Positions 25,404 through 34,556 of a stretch of DNA of 64,000 bases are shown here, one piece after another. The stretch is taken from contig NZ_AQGV01000012.1 of the NCBI RefSeq assembly GCF_014858725.1, positions 2,356,001 through 2,420,000 on the forward strand. The letters run 5' to 3'. The stretch comes from Pseudoalteromonas aurantia 208. GTDB lineage: Bacteria > Pseudomonadota > Gammaproteobacteria > Enterobacterales > Alteromonadaceae. The notes under the pieces are model-generated. The model made no database searches. It saw only the letters and a list, made by a program, of their open reading frames with translations, and was not told the origin of the DNA. The first letter of the stretch is position 1. Every line of letters begins with the position of its first letter. The position numbers and the translations under genes were made by a program.

Positions 25404-28106
25404 TGTATTAACTCTTACATCGGCGGCGCCAACTTGAAAATAAGCAGCAATGATAATCGTACCTATGAAAGCCTGACATTAAACAATGGTCTAAAAGTAC
25501 TCCTTGCGAACGACGCAACAAGTGATAAGGCTGCTGCTGCACTCACAGTAAATACAGGTCACTTTGATGATCCAAGCGACCGCCAAGGCATGGCACACTT
25601 CCTTGAACACATGCTATTTCTTGGAACCGTTGAATATCCTGAGCCAGGCCACTTTTCACAATTTATTAGCCAAGCAGGCGGACAAAGTAATGCTTGGACC
25701 GGCACTGAGCACAGTAGTTATTTTTTCGATTGTCATCAACAGCATTTATACCAAGCGCTCAAATTATTCAGTGGATTCTTTATCTCTCCTTTACTAGACG
25801 CTTCTCAAACAGAAAATGAACGTAATGCCATAGATGCCGAGTTCAAAATGAAAATCAAAGATGATGGTCGAAGAATTTATCAAGTACATAAAGAAACATC
25901 GAATCCAAAGCACCCATTTACAAAGTTTTCCGTCGGCAATGAAGATACATTGGCGAACAGAGCAGTATGTATTGCAGAAGAAGTTCGCAATTTTTTTGAA
26001 CTTAACTATCAAGCTCAGTGGATGACGCTCGTCATAGTCGGCCCCCAACCTTTAGATGAGCTCGAACAGTGGGCTACTAATTTATTTAGTCCTATCGTAG
26101 GGAACGGTATCAAAAAGCCGACCATATCTACACCACTATACCGAACACAAGATCTAGGCTTACTGTTACAAATAACCCCAAAAAAGCACATGCAAAAGCT
26201 CATTATTAGCTTTGCGATGCCTTGCATTGAAGGTCTCTATAAACACAAAAGTATGAGCTTTTTGGCACACCTTATTGGATATGAAGGAGAAGGCTCTTTA
26301 TATTCAATTTTAAAAGCACAGGGGTGGATCAACGCACTTTCAGCTGGTGGTGGAGTCAGTGGCAGTAACTTTAAAGACTTTAATATAAGCTTTGCATTAA
26401 CCGATGAAGGCATTGGCTACTATGAAGACATCGTAGAAATGACCTTTGAATATATTGCCTTGATTAAATCACAATTAAACGACTTGCCCGTTTTATATCA
26501 TGATAAAAAGACACTACTTGATATTGCTTTTGACAATCAAGAGCCCAGTCGGCTACTGGACTGGGTGAGTAGTATCAGTGTCAACATGCATCACTATGAG
26601 CCACAAGACTACCTATATGGTGACTACATTATGACAGACTTTAATCATCATATTTTTGAACAACTTTGTCATTTCCTTGTCCCTCACAATATGCGCATGG
26701 TTTTGATCCATCCAAATATCACGGCAAAAAACACCGCCAAATGGTATAACACTCCTTATAGTGTCGAAATACTGTCTTCTGACTGGCTAAATGCATTAAC
26801 TGACATTGACATTGCACTTCCTGAGATGATGTTGCCAAAAGTAAATCCATATTTACAGGTTGAGAATACGCTCTATGATATTCAACCTGCTAACAATATA
26901 CCTGAGCTACTAAAAGACAAACCTGGCTTCTCATTCTGGTTCAAGCAAGATGTCACCTTTCGTGTTACAAAAGGTCACTTTTATATTGAAATTGATTCCC
27001 CCATTGCAGTTGCGAATGTAAAGAGTATGGCGCTTACGAGGTTATTTGCTGATTTACTCATGGATAGTATGGCTGAGCAATTCTACCCAGCTGAATTAGC
27101 TGGCTTAAATTACCATATCAGCTCTCACCAAGGAGGTTTGACTCTACACACAGCTGGATTGTCTGGCAACCAAAGTACATTGGCATTGGAGTTGTTAACC
27201 GCCATTTTAGAGCAACCAATTAGCGCTACTCGCTTTGCTGAATATAAAAAACAATTGATCCGTCATTGGAAAAACCATAATCACAACAAACCTGTAAGTG
27301 AGTTATTTGGTTTATTAGGTGCTCAACTTATGCCATGGAACCCTGACCCAATCGCGTTAGCCAAAGCGTTAAAAGGCACATGCTTTAACGAGTTCAGGCG
27401 CTTTCGCCAACAATTTTTCGAATCTATCTACATCAAAGCTTTTTTACATGGCAACTGGCAAAAAGAGCATGCTTTATCCCTACAAAAAAAAGTTCGAGGG
27501 CTATTCTCAAATAGTGAAATTCTTGAGGACTTGAAAAGACCATTAAACGTACTTGAAAAACCGCAAACACTAAAAATAAATAAACCTGATTCCGATCACG
27601 CCATGGTTGAATATATTCAAGCTCAAAGTAGTGAAATAAGTGAGAAAGTCACGTTAATGCTTATGAATCAGATCATAAACCAAGAATACTTTGACAAATT
27701 ACGAACTGAGTTACAATTGGGTTATCTCGTGGGATCGGGTTATGCACCATTTAACACCCGTGCAGGAGTTGCATTTTACATCCAATCACCTAACAACGCA
27801 TCTAATGCTCTAATTCAACACCATGATGAATTTATTCAAGCGTTTACAACAAATATTGCAGACATGAGTCATGAACAATGGCTAAATGCAAAAGCGGCAT
27901 TACGACTACAAGTTGCAGAAAAAGATAAAAACTTAAGATTAAGAGCACAGCGGTTTTGGGTTGCGATAACCAATGACGATCACAGCTTTAGTATGCAGAA
28001 AAAGCTAATAACTGAGCTTGATAATTTAACCAAACAAGCGTTTACAGATTTTGTACTGCGCATTTTCTCTGCTGAACATCCAAAAATACGCTTGATGTGT
28101 AATTGA
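25398..28106 (+). CDS. M16 family metallopeptidase (insulinase/pitrilysin-like)
   Basis: Up to 902 residues. The start is uncertain: no ATG lies before the active site, and the candidates are TTG 25398 or TTG 25434. The inverted zinc motif HFLEH (residues 67-71 from 25398) and the downstream acidic ligand segment ENERNAIDAEF are intact, so the enzyme should be active. Two M16 catalytic/inactive half pairs follow, ending with the family-like LRTELQLGYLVGSGY near residue 775. The size and domain plan fit pitrilysin/insulysin, which degrade peptides of a few kDa. No signal peptide is visible, unlike periplasmic protease III, so it may be cytosolic. Confidence 0.92.
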   Translation: MNCINSYIGGANLKISSNDNRTYESLTLNNGLKVLLANDATSDKAAAALTVNTGHFDDPSDRQGMAHFLEHMLFLGTVEYPEPGHFSQFISQAGGQSNAWTGTEHSSYFFDCHQQHLYQALKLFSGFFISPLLDASQTENERNAIDAEFKMKIKDDGRRIYQVHKETSNPKHPFTKFSVGNEDTLANRAVCIAEEVRNFFELNYQAQWMTLVIVGPQPLDELEQWATNLFSPIVGNGIKKPTISTPLYRTQDLGLLLQITPKKHMQKLIISFAMPCIEGLYKHKSMSFLAHLIGYEGEGSLYSILKAQGWINALSAGGGVSGSNFKDFNISFALTDEGIGYYEDIVEMTFEYIALIKSQLNDLPVLYHDKKTLLDIAFDNQEPSRLLDWVSSISVNMHHYEPQDYLYGDYIMTDFNHHIFEQLCHFLVPHNMRMVLIHPNITAKNTAKWYNTPYSVEILSSDWLNALTDIDIALPEMMLPKVNPYLQVENTLYDIQPANNIPELLKDKPGFSFWFKQDVTFRVTKGHFYIEIDSPIAVANVKSMALTRLFADLLMDSMAEQFYPAELAGLNYHISSHQGGLTLHTAGLSGNQSTLALELLTAILEQPISATRFAEYKKQLIRHWKNHNHNKPVSELFGLLGAQLMPWNPDPIALAKALKGTCFNEFRRFRQQFFESIYIKAFLHGNWQKEHALSLQKKVRGLFSNSEILEDLKRPLNVLEKPQTLKINKPDSDHAMVEYIQAQSSEISEKVTLMLMNQIINQEYFDKLRTELQLGYLVGSGYAPFNTRAGVAFYIQSPNNASNALIQHHDEFIQAFTTNIADMSHEQWLNAKAALRLQVAEKDKNLRLRAQRFWVAITNDDHSFSMQKKLITELDNLTKQAFTDFVLRIFSAEHPKIRLMCN

Positions 28107-28182
28107 ACTTAATGAAATAACTCGCGACAGTTGATACGATATTTTTGACTCTACAGCACGCTTCTATTAGATTAGGAGGGTA

Positions 28183-30453
28183 ATGACTGATTATGCATCT
28201 ATGATAAAGCCAATAACAAAAATATCCGTAGTCATGATGCTGTTAAGTACCGTGTATAGTAGCTCGGTTTTTGCATTAAACTTCGATGAACAAGCCTATG
28301 CCTTTAGCCCTCTTCTGGTAGGAATTTCTGCTGTCTTCCTTTTGGTTATCATTTTGCAGTATTTGTACAATAAAAAATTACAGCGTGCACATACCACACT
28401 GTCACTGTCAGAGCACCGCTTAAAAAGTACTGTCGAAGGCAGTGGAGATACTCTTTGGGATTGGAATATAGCAACAGGTGAAATAATACGCATTAATGAC
28501 AAATACATGATGCACAAAAGCGAAGCTGGAGAATTTATACCCAATGCTAATCGTATTCATCCCCAAGATATTACTGTGGTCGACCGGCTATTAAAACAGC
28601 ATTTCGCCGAGAAGACCGCTTTTTTTGAGGCTAGCTACCGAATAAAAGACAGCCTAGACCATTATCACTGGGTACTTGACAGAGGGAAAATAATAGAAAA
28701 AGATGGTAATCTAAACCCCCTCAGGATGACAGGTACAGTCCGTGATATTAGTCACTTAAAAAGTACCGAAGAACGCCTGAACCTTTTTGCAAAATGCGTT
28801 GAATCTCTCACTGATGCAATTGCTATCTATGACCGAAATTTTAACTTGGTCGACCTTAACCCCAGCTATTTAAAACTTTTTGGCGGTGTCAGGGCTCAAT
28901 ACCTTGGACGAGCATTCTCATTATCTGGGTATGACAATAGATATATCAGTGAAATCAAGACATGCTTAAAAGATACTGAGCACTGGCAAGAAGAAATTAA
29001 ACTGCGCAATCATAAAGACATTTTATTACCAATTGAAATCACAATTGATGAAATCAAAAATAGCCATAGCCAAATAACCAATTATGTTGTGGTTTTTTCT
29101 GATCTAACAGAGCGAAAAAAAGCTGAGTCTCAACTACATAATTTATCCAACCGAGACCGAACGACAGGGCTCCCTAACCGGAATCTATTTTTTACCAATC
29201 TAAAAAAACTAGCCCAGCAAGGTACACATCATGCTTTATTGGTATTTGATTTAGACAACTTCAAAAAAATCAATGATTCCCTAGGGCATCAGCTAGGAGA
29301 TAGTCTATTAGCCAAATTAGCGATGCGTTTAAACAAACTCGCGCGCCAACAGGATATATTTTATCGACTTGGTGGGGATGAATTCGCCTTAGTAATGTCT
29401 GGCACCAATGATATTCATACAATCACCCGCACAGCAAAGCAGTTTTTAGCAGCCATTGCTACGCCCTTTAAAATGGCCAATCACGAACTCGTGATCACTT
29501 CCTCTGTCGGTATCGTTCTATTTCCAGAAGATGGATCAACGCCAGAGATATTGCTGAAAAATGCAGACACAGCGATGTATCATGCGAAACAAAAAGGTAA
29601 CCACTATTTATTTTTCAATGACTCAATGAATGAGCAGGCAGTCAAGCGGTTGCAAATTGAAAACTTAATGCGTTATGGCTTAAAAGAAGATCATTTTGTA
29701 GTTTACTACCAACCAAAAATGGATATAAAAACAGGTGAATTGGTTGGCATGGAAGCTCTGGTACGTTTTATCACACCAAAAAAAGGCATTATTAGCCCTG
29801 GCGTTTTCATACCTATCGCTGAAGAAACAGGACAAATCATAGAAATTGGTGAAGTGGTTTTGGATAAAGCGTGTAAGGATGTCAAAAACTGGATTGACCA
29901 AGATTTATTCAATGGTCGCGTTGCTGTAAATTTATCCGCAAAACAATTCAGTTTACCTGACTTAACAACTCGTATTGATGTCATCTTGCAAAAAAATCAA
30001 CTTCCTTCCTATTTCCTTGAACTTGAGATAACGGAAGGCACCGTTATGGATGACCCTCAAGAAGCTATTGCGATTATGCGTTCATTAAGTGCCAGAGGTA
30101 TTCACCTCGCCATCGATGATTTTGGTACTGGCTATTCCTCTTTGGCATATTTAAAGCAATTTCCGCTCAATACCCTAAAAGTGGACAAAGCATTTGTCGA
30201 CGATATGAACACTGATAGAGGCCGTAATATGGTAGATTCAATAGTCACCATTGCACATAACTTAGACCTTCATGTCGTCGCAGAAGGCGTCGAACAAGCT
30301 GAGCAGTTAGTGCTATTGGAAGAACTGAACTGCCAAACCATACAAGGATACTACTATTCCAAACCTTTATCTCCAGAAGAGTTCAGCGAATTCTTACGAG
30401 GACAAAAACAACGACAAAGAAAAGAGCAGCCCAATTTAAAAGTTGTTAATTAG
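28183..30453 (+). CDS. Membrane PAS-GGDEF-EAL cyclic-di-GMP protein
   Basis: 756 residues with a strong AGGAGGG site. Signal-like/transmembrane segments lie at ~15-32 and ~42-62, then PAS domains at ~80-195 (TLWDWNIATGE) and ~200-315, GGDEF ~325-480 and EAL ~500-745. The cyclase motif GGDEF (397-401) is intact, as is the phosphodiesterase set EALVRF (524-529) and DDFGTGYSSL. Both activities are therefore possible, switched by the PAS sensors. It sits 76 bases after the M16 protease gene and is convergent with a small membrane protein three bases away. It acts at the inner membrane on c-di-GMP signalling; the sensed signal is unknown. Confidence 0.95.
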   Translation: MTDYASMIKPITKISVVMMLLSTVYSSSVFALNFDEQAYAFSPLLVGISAVFLLVIILQYLYNKKLQRAHTTLSLSEHRLKSTVEGSGDTLWDWNIATGEIIRINDKYMMHKSEAGEFIPNANRIHPQDITVVDRLLKQHFAEKTAFFEASYRIKDSLDHYHWVLDRGKIIEKDGNLNPLRMTGTVRDISHLKSTEERLNLFAKCVESLTDAIAIYDRNFNLVDLNPSYLKLFGGVRAQYLGRAFSLSGYDNRYISEIKTCLKDTEHWQEEIKLRNHKDILLPIEITIDEIKNSHSQITNYVVVFSDLTERKKAESQLHNLSNRDRTTGLPNRNLFFTNLKKLAQQGTHHALLVFDLDNFKKINDSLGHQLGDSLLAKLAMRLNKLARQQDIFYRLGGDEFALVMSGTNDIHTITRTAKQFLAAIATPFKMANHELVITSSVGIVLFPEDGSTPEILLKNADTAMYHAKQKGNHYLFFNDSMNEQAVKRLQIENLMRYGLKEDHFVVYYQPKMDIKTGELVGMEALVRFITPKKGIISPGVFIPIAEETGQIIEIGEVVLDKACKDVKNWIDQDLFNGRVAVNLSAKQFSLPDLTTRIDVILQKNQLPSYFLELEITEGTVMDDPQEAIAIMRSLSARGIHLAIDDFGTGYSSLAYLKQFPLNTLKVDKAFVDDMNTDRGRNMVDSIVTIAHNLDLHVVAEGVEQAEQLVLLEELNCQTIQGYYYSKPLSPEEFSEFLRGQKQRQRKEQPNLKVVN

Positions 30454-30456
30454 CGC

Positions 30457-30651
30457 TCACGGCAGCCACTGACAAATAGTACTATCTTGTGAACGCATAA
30501 AAGCTCTTCTATAGTGCACTCGTAGTAAACACCATGCCAATGGACCTATTATTGCCCCGATAACCACCCACCGCCTTATAGGCATTCCCATACGAGTCGT
30601 TTCAATAAACAATGCACCCGCCCCTAAAAGAGAGATGATAAAAAGCAACAT
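30457..30651 (-). CDS. Small two-helix membrane protein, hypothetical
   Basis: 64 residues with two hydrophobic helices (~2-17 and ~28-45) and a basic C-terminal half (RVHYRRAFMR). AGGAC lies at a fitting distance before the ATG. I do not recognise it. It ends three bases from the stop of the GGDEF-EAL gene (convergent), which supports a real gene because almost no spacer is left. Function unknown. Confidence 0.6.
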   Translation of the reverse strand: MLLFIISLLGAGALFIETTRMGMPIRRWVVIGAIIGPLAWCLLRVHYRRAFMRSQDSTICQWLP

Positions 30652-30722
30652 ATTAGCGTCCTGAGTGAAAGAGGTCCGAAGTGTACCTTAGGTATTTTTT
30701 TTGTACAAAAAAACTTTAATTG

Positions 30723-30751
30723 TTGCAAAATATGGCATTATTTAATTTAAT
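30723..30751 (+). promoter_or_regulatory. Possible sigma-70 promoter in hairpin-rich spacer
   Basis: TTGCAA, 17-base spacer, TTTAAT. Both hexamers are imperfect and the region is AT-rich, so this is weak. If used, it would transcribe the hairpin cluster that follows. Confidence 0.25.
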
Positions 30752-30782
30752 AGCCATTCAATTAATTGGGAACGATTACACA

Positions 30783-31131
30783 TTTGAAGCAGCTTCAAAC
30801 TTAACATATTGAAAATGTTAAAGTAATTGCTTTTCTGTAAGAATTTTCAAATCTAGTTGATAATAATGTTGTGGTTGGAGAAGAGGTATTTCTCCATTTT
30901 AGCGGCTAAAAAGTGCTAAGTGGCCTGTAATGAAAGCTTTGGCGCATCGAGATTAAATTTAGTAATAGGAATAGTAGATAAATGATATTCGCCATTGAAT
31001 CTAGCTGACAAAGGCCTAGCCTTTCATTGAAATAATTTAAATTCAATGAGCTAGATAGAAGACATTTATTTGCTTTAGTATATTTTGGTCTAAACTATCT
31101 GATAGTTTTTACTGATACTGAATTACAGTAT
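30783..31131 (+). other. Hairpin-rich intergenic region (candidate structured RNA)
   Basis: In the 547-base gene-free spacer 30652-31198 a series of perfect inverted repeats occurs: TTTGAAG-CAG-CTTCAAA (30783-30799), TTAACAT/ATGTTAA (30801-30821), TGGAGAA/TTCTCCA followed by TTTT (30876-30896), then ATCTAGCT (30999-31006) pairing with AGCTAGAT (31049-31056) around two inner hairpins AAAGGC-CTA-GCCTTT (31010-31024) and TCATTGAA/TTCAATGA (31024-31049). AAACTAT-CTG-ATAGTTT with a T-run (31092-31110) and ATACTG/CAGTAT (31115-31131) follow. No protein-coding frame of useful length is present. It may be a small RNA or a leader of the next gene. Confidence 0.35.
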
Positions 31132-31198
31132 TCTCACAATAGCTGCTAAAATTAAACCATGTAGTTTTAAATAATTAGTTACTTCAAGGACACGAGCT

Positions 31199-31591
31199 AT
31201 GGATCAAAAGAGCGTACATAAATACTTGCAGGACAAGCCTGCAACATTTATTACCCAGCCGTTTGCGCAAGATGTCGATGTCTACAAAGTACAACATAAG
31301 ATGTTTGCAACACTCTCGGAAGGGAAAGAAGGGCAGGTAAATGAAAGCGGGGAGCCTGTTTGGTGGTTAAACTTAAAATGTGATCCCGACGAAGCACTAT
31401 TACTTCGAGATCAATATCCGTCAATTGTACCGGGTTATCATATGAATAAGCGGCTTTGGAATACCATTATACTTGATGGTTCAGTTCCTGAAGTTGAAAT
31501 ATGTCGTATGATTGATACGTCATATGACATTGTAGTTGACAATTTACCAACAGCTCAGAAAGAAGCGTTATTAAAGATGGTTCAATCTTAG
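31199..31591 (+). CDS. MmcQ/YjbR family DNA-binding-like protein
   Basis: 130 residues; AAGGAC precedes the ATG. The MmcQ/YjbR fold is shown by the PATFITQPFAQDVDVYKVQHKMFA opening, WWLNLKCDPDEALLLRDQYPSIVPGYHMNKRLWNTI core and the C-terminal DTSYDIVVDNLP helix. Members have a double-wing, DNA-binding-like fold but no clear biological role. It is transcribed behind the long hairpin-rich spacer and ends at a strong hairpin. Confidence 0.9.
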   Translation: MDQKSVHKYLQDKPATFITQPFAQDVDVYKVQHKMFATLSEGKEGQVNESGEPVWWLNLKCDPDEALLLRDQYPSIVPGYHMNKRLWNTIILDGSVPEVEICRMIDTSYDIVVDNLPTAQKEALLKMVQS

Positions 31592-31617
31592 AGCAGTTTT
31601 TGATAACGTCGTGGTTT

Positions 31618-31644
31618 CCCTCGCAGCTATTGCGAGGGCCATTT
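31618..31644. terminator. Terminator hairpin after MmcQ gene
   Basis: CCCTCGC, AGCTATT, GCGAGGG followed by CCATTTTCT. The T-tract is slightly displaced. It lies between two convergent genes. Confidence 0.7.
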
Positions 31645-31653
31645 TCTCATTCT

Positions 31654-32637
31654 TTAAAATGTATATAAATGTCGATTGGCGATTTCGATATTTCCATTAT
31701 CCCTTAGAAAATTTTCCATCTGCTGCTCACACCCATTCGGCATTCTCGTCGAATCAACTTCATAATTCAGCTGAGCTGCATGAATACTCGTTTGTTCACA
31801 CAAAGCCAGTAACTTTGGATCTCTGACATGCCTATTTAATTTAGCAAGTTTAAGCACATCGTGACAATGACTGAATCGTGCTACGCCTTTAAATTTAAAG
31901 TGCTCCGTTATATATTTCTTGGAAATTTTTAATAAGCCATCCATTACGTCATAATAAAACTGATTTGCATCTTGCTTTGATGTGACCAAATATAGTTGAC
32001 ATGCATTAAATTCAGGTAATTCATCATCACTCCCAGACAAAGATAGCACTATCAATACTTTTTCAGCATCCACTGCCATATAACTTTCAAGGGTGAAAGA
32101 CCGCCCTAAAAAGTGAAGTGTTTTTAGAGTTTCTTTGACTTTATCCTCGGTTAAAGAGGATGCGGTGTCGCGCAGCAAGTAAGCAGCTTGCGTAATTAAA
32201 GGCATATCTTGGTGGTTATTCAAAGGCGTGGTCGTTGCGCCGTCACACTGTAAAGTTAAACGCTCTCTGATCTCATGCTCTCTCGCAACATATAAAGCCA
32301 AGAATGCGGTTTGTAATAGCTCAGATGTAGGAAGGTTCACCTCCACTGGCCAACTGCGCCCGAATAGTAACTTTTTACTCTTTTTTTGATAATTATCGCT
32401 GCTGAGCATTGCTACTTGTATTTGTAGCTGCCCATTATTTTCACTCGCGACTAAACGATAACTTGGATCAAAGGTTACCTCAGACAATAATGTCTGCACA
32501 CTGTCTAGTGTATGATGATACTTTAAGAAGTGCTGAGGCGTTACCTCTATCTCACTTGTTAATTGAACGGTTGGCGCATGATTTATAGCGCACTCATAAT
32601 CCTGAAGTATCTGCATCTTTGAATTGGCAATCTCCAT
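31654..32637 (-). CDS. Hypothetical protein, no recognised domain
   Basis: 327 residues, apparently soluble: no signal peptide and no transmembrane helix. I do not recognise it. It reads as two alpha/beta halves: an N-terminal part to ~110 with FDPSYRLVASENNGQLQIQVAML and LLFGRSWPVEVNLPTSELLQTAFLALYVAREHEIRERLTLQ, and a C-terminal part with LEKVLIVLSLSGSDDE-like and FYYDVMDGLLKISKKYI segments. A short-spaced AGGAG precedes the ATG. It is isolated between a convergent MmcQ gene and nhaD, with a 297-base upstream spacer that holds the nhaD terminator and nothing else I can support. Confidence 0.7.
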   Translation of the reverse strand: MEIANSKMQILQDYECAINHAPTVQLTSEIEVTPQHFLKYHHTLDSVQTLLSEVTFDPSYRLVASENNGQLQIQVAMLSSDNYQKKSKKLLFGRSWPVEVNLPTSELLQTAFLALYVAREHEIRERLTLQCDGATTTPLNNHQDMPLITQAAYLLRDTASSLTEDKVKETLKTLHFLGRSFTLESYMAVDAEKVLIVLSLSGSDDELPEFNACQLYLVTSKQDANQFYYDVMDGLLKISKKYITEHFKFKGVARFSHCHDVLKLAKLNRHVRDPKLLALCEQTSIHAAQLNYEVDSTRMPNGCEQQMENFLRDNGNIEIANRHLYTF

Positions 32638-32887
32638 ACTCTCCTACTCACTATTCTTAACTAGCGACAAAAATACGCTTATGCGAAGGCAAATAGATCA
32701 TTTGAAACAACCTATTTATTTTATAAGTGTCTTGAGTATTAACCGTAAAAATGACTTTTTTATTTCAAATCATAACTATTTTTAAAAGAAGCGATGTAAA
32801 AATGAACGTTGTTCTTTATTTGTGACACAACAATCACATAGAGCCGATGCAAGTTCTGCGTATTACTGCTATCAAGTATTGGCGTGT

Positions 32888-32921
32888 ATAAAAAAGTCAA
32901 AGATGGGCCCTCAAAGCCCAT
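32888..32921 (-). terminator. Rho-independent terminator after nhaD
   Basis: Minus strand ATGGGC, seven-base loop, GCCCAT, then CTTTGACTTTTTTA. The T-run starts a few bases after the stem. Confidence 0.7.
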
Positions 32922-32934
32922 GTTCAATTGCGTA

Positions 32935-34371
32935 TTAGAAAAGTTCTGCATTAAGCCACAAATGCATTGCAATACTTGCGATATAACCGAGTGCGATAAC
33001 TGGAGCCCATTTTAAATGCCCAAAAAAGGTATAGTAGCCTCGAGCCTGTCCCATTAATGCCACTCCTGCTGCTGAGCCAATTGACAGTAAGCTCCCGCCA
33101 ACACCTGCGGTTAATGTAATGAGTAGCCATTGCCCATGCGACATCTCAGGCTGCATCGACAATACAGCAAACATAACAGGAATATTATCAATAACAGATG
33201 ATATGACCCCTAAAAATACATTCGCCGATGTCGCAGACCACCCTCCATAGAGTAATTCTGACATAAGGCTTAAATAACCTAAGAACCCTAAACCTCCAAC
33301 ACACATCACAATGCCATAAAAGAATAACAACGTGTCCCATTCAGCTCTAGATACTTTACTGAACACATCAAATGGTACAACACTGCCTAATTTTGCTAAT
33401 CGTTCTTTGTCTCCGCTTTGCTCTGCCTGAGCTCTTTTACGAGCTAAAGAACCAGGCAAAGTCACCCTTAAAAAATAGCCAAAAAATTGTAAGTACCCTA
33501 GCCCCATCATCATGCCCAATACAGGCGGCAAATGTATAAAGGTATGACATGCAACCGCGGTTGCAACTGTTAGTAAAAACAACGTTAAGATCCGCAATGC
33601 CCCTCGCTTTAGCTCGACTTCTTCGTAGACGGCACTAGGCTGCTTATCTTCAACATAAAAACTCATAATTGCGGCGGGTACCAAATAGTTAACAAGAGAT
33701 GGGAAAAACAATACTAAAAACTCATTAAAATGAACTAAACCCGCTTGCCAAACCATCAATGTTGTAATATCTCCAAACGGGCTGAATGCGCCACCAGCGT
33801 TTGCCGCTATCACTATATTTATACAGCTTAAATTAATAAACCGCTTGTCCCCTTCCGCCACCTTCATGACCACGGCACACATCAATAGCGCTGTTGTTAA
33901 GTTGTCTGCGATAGGAGAAATAAAAAATGCTAAAAACCCTGAAATCCAAAACAAGTTTTTATAGCTAAAGCCTTTTCTAATCATCCACGCTCGGAGAGAA
34001 TCAAAAACCTTACGCTCTTCCAGTGCATTGATATAAGTCATCGCAACGAGTAAAAAGAGCATCAACTCTGCAAATTCTAATAAATTATGGCGAAAAGCTT
34101 CTTCAGTTATATGGGGGGAGCCATGGTTAACATAAAATCCACCTATTAAAATCCAGATGAGGCCAGCAGCAACTAATACGGGCTTCGACTTACGTAAGTG
34201 TAATTTTTCTTCAAGCATGACTAACGTGTACGCAGCAATGAAAATGCCTATACATAGCATCCCTACATTTGATGTAGTTAAATCAAGTTTCTCTGCACCA
34301 GCCCACGCGGTATTAGACACCCCAAACATGGTAGCCAGTATCATCCCAAGCTTTAATCCCCAAATCCTCAT
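32935..34371 (-). CDS. nhaD: NhaD-type sodium/proton antiporter
   Basis: 478 residues, about 12-13 transmembrane helices, with an N-terminal hydrophobic segment (~1-25) that may be a cleaved signal. Family blocks include FAELMLFLLVAMTYINALEER, SPIADNLTTALLMCAVVMKVAEGD and NAGGAFSPFGDITTLMVWQAG, the last two bearing the polar ion-path residues. NhaD expels Na+ or Li+ in exchange for protons, mainly at alkaline pH, and is common in marine bacteria. AGGT precedes the ATG. It is transcribed toward its own terminator and lies downstream of the DUF368 gene on the other side of a 185-base spacer. Confidence 0.95.
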   Translation of the reverse strand: MRIWGLKLGMILATMFGVSNTAWAGAEKLDLTTSNVGMLCIGIFIAAYTLVMLEEKLHLRKSKPVLVAAGLIWILIGGFYVNHGSPHITEEAFRHNLLEFAELMLFLLVAMTYINALEERKVFDSLRAWMIRKGFSYKNLFWISGFLAFFISPIADNLTTALLMCAVVMKVAEGDKRFINLSCINIVIAANAGGAFSPFGDITTLMVWQAGLVHFNEFLVLFFPSLVNYLVPAAIMSFYVEDKQPSAVYEEVELKRGALRILTLFLLTVATAVACHTFIHLPPVLGMMMGLGYLQFFGYFLRVTLPGSLARKRAQAEQSGDKERLAKLGSVVPFDVFSKVSRAEWDTLLFFYGIVMCVGGLGFLGYLSLMSELLYGGWSATSANVFLGVISSVIDNIPVMFAVLSMQPEMSHGQWLLITLTAGVGGSLLSIGSAAGVALMGQARGYYTFFGHLKWAPVIALGYIASIAMHLWLNAELF

Positions 34372-34527
34372 TTATATACCTATTAAATTTTATATTGAAA
34401 AAATGTTAAATTTTAAAGCTCAGAAGATAGCATAGATTTTAATCGTGCCAATTGTACACAAGTCTAAATTTACTGGTTTATTATCGAATTCATGAGGAAT
34501 ATTGCGTTTAATGGTAGGGGTTTGTCA

Positions 34528-34547
34528 GAGCCCATTAGGATGGGCTC
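34528..34547. terminator. Hairpin downstream of DUF368 gene
   Basis: GAGCCCAT, TAGG, ATGGGCTC, a perfect 8-bp stem. The flanking T-run lies on the wrong side for the minus-strand gene, so it may be an RNA-stabilising end rather than a classic terminator. Confidence 0.5.
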
Positions 34548-34556
34548 AAAAATGCA

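Noticed and set aside
32821..32838. Possible CRP site (TGTGA...TCACA)
   Set aside because: The half-sites are eight bases apart rather than the six required, and the site lies past the end of nhaD and not near a promoter.
32760..32972. 70-codon minus-strand ORF downstream of nhaD
   Set aside because: It overlaps the end of nhaD and runs through the nhaD terminator.
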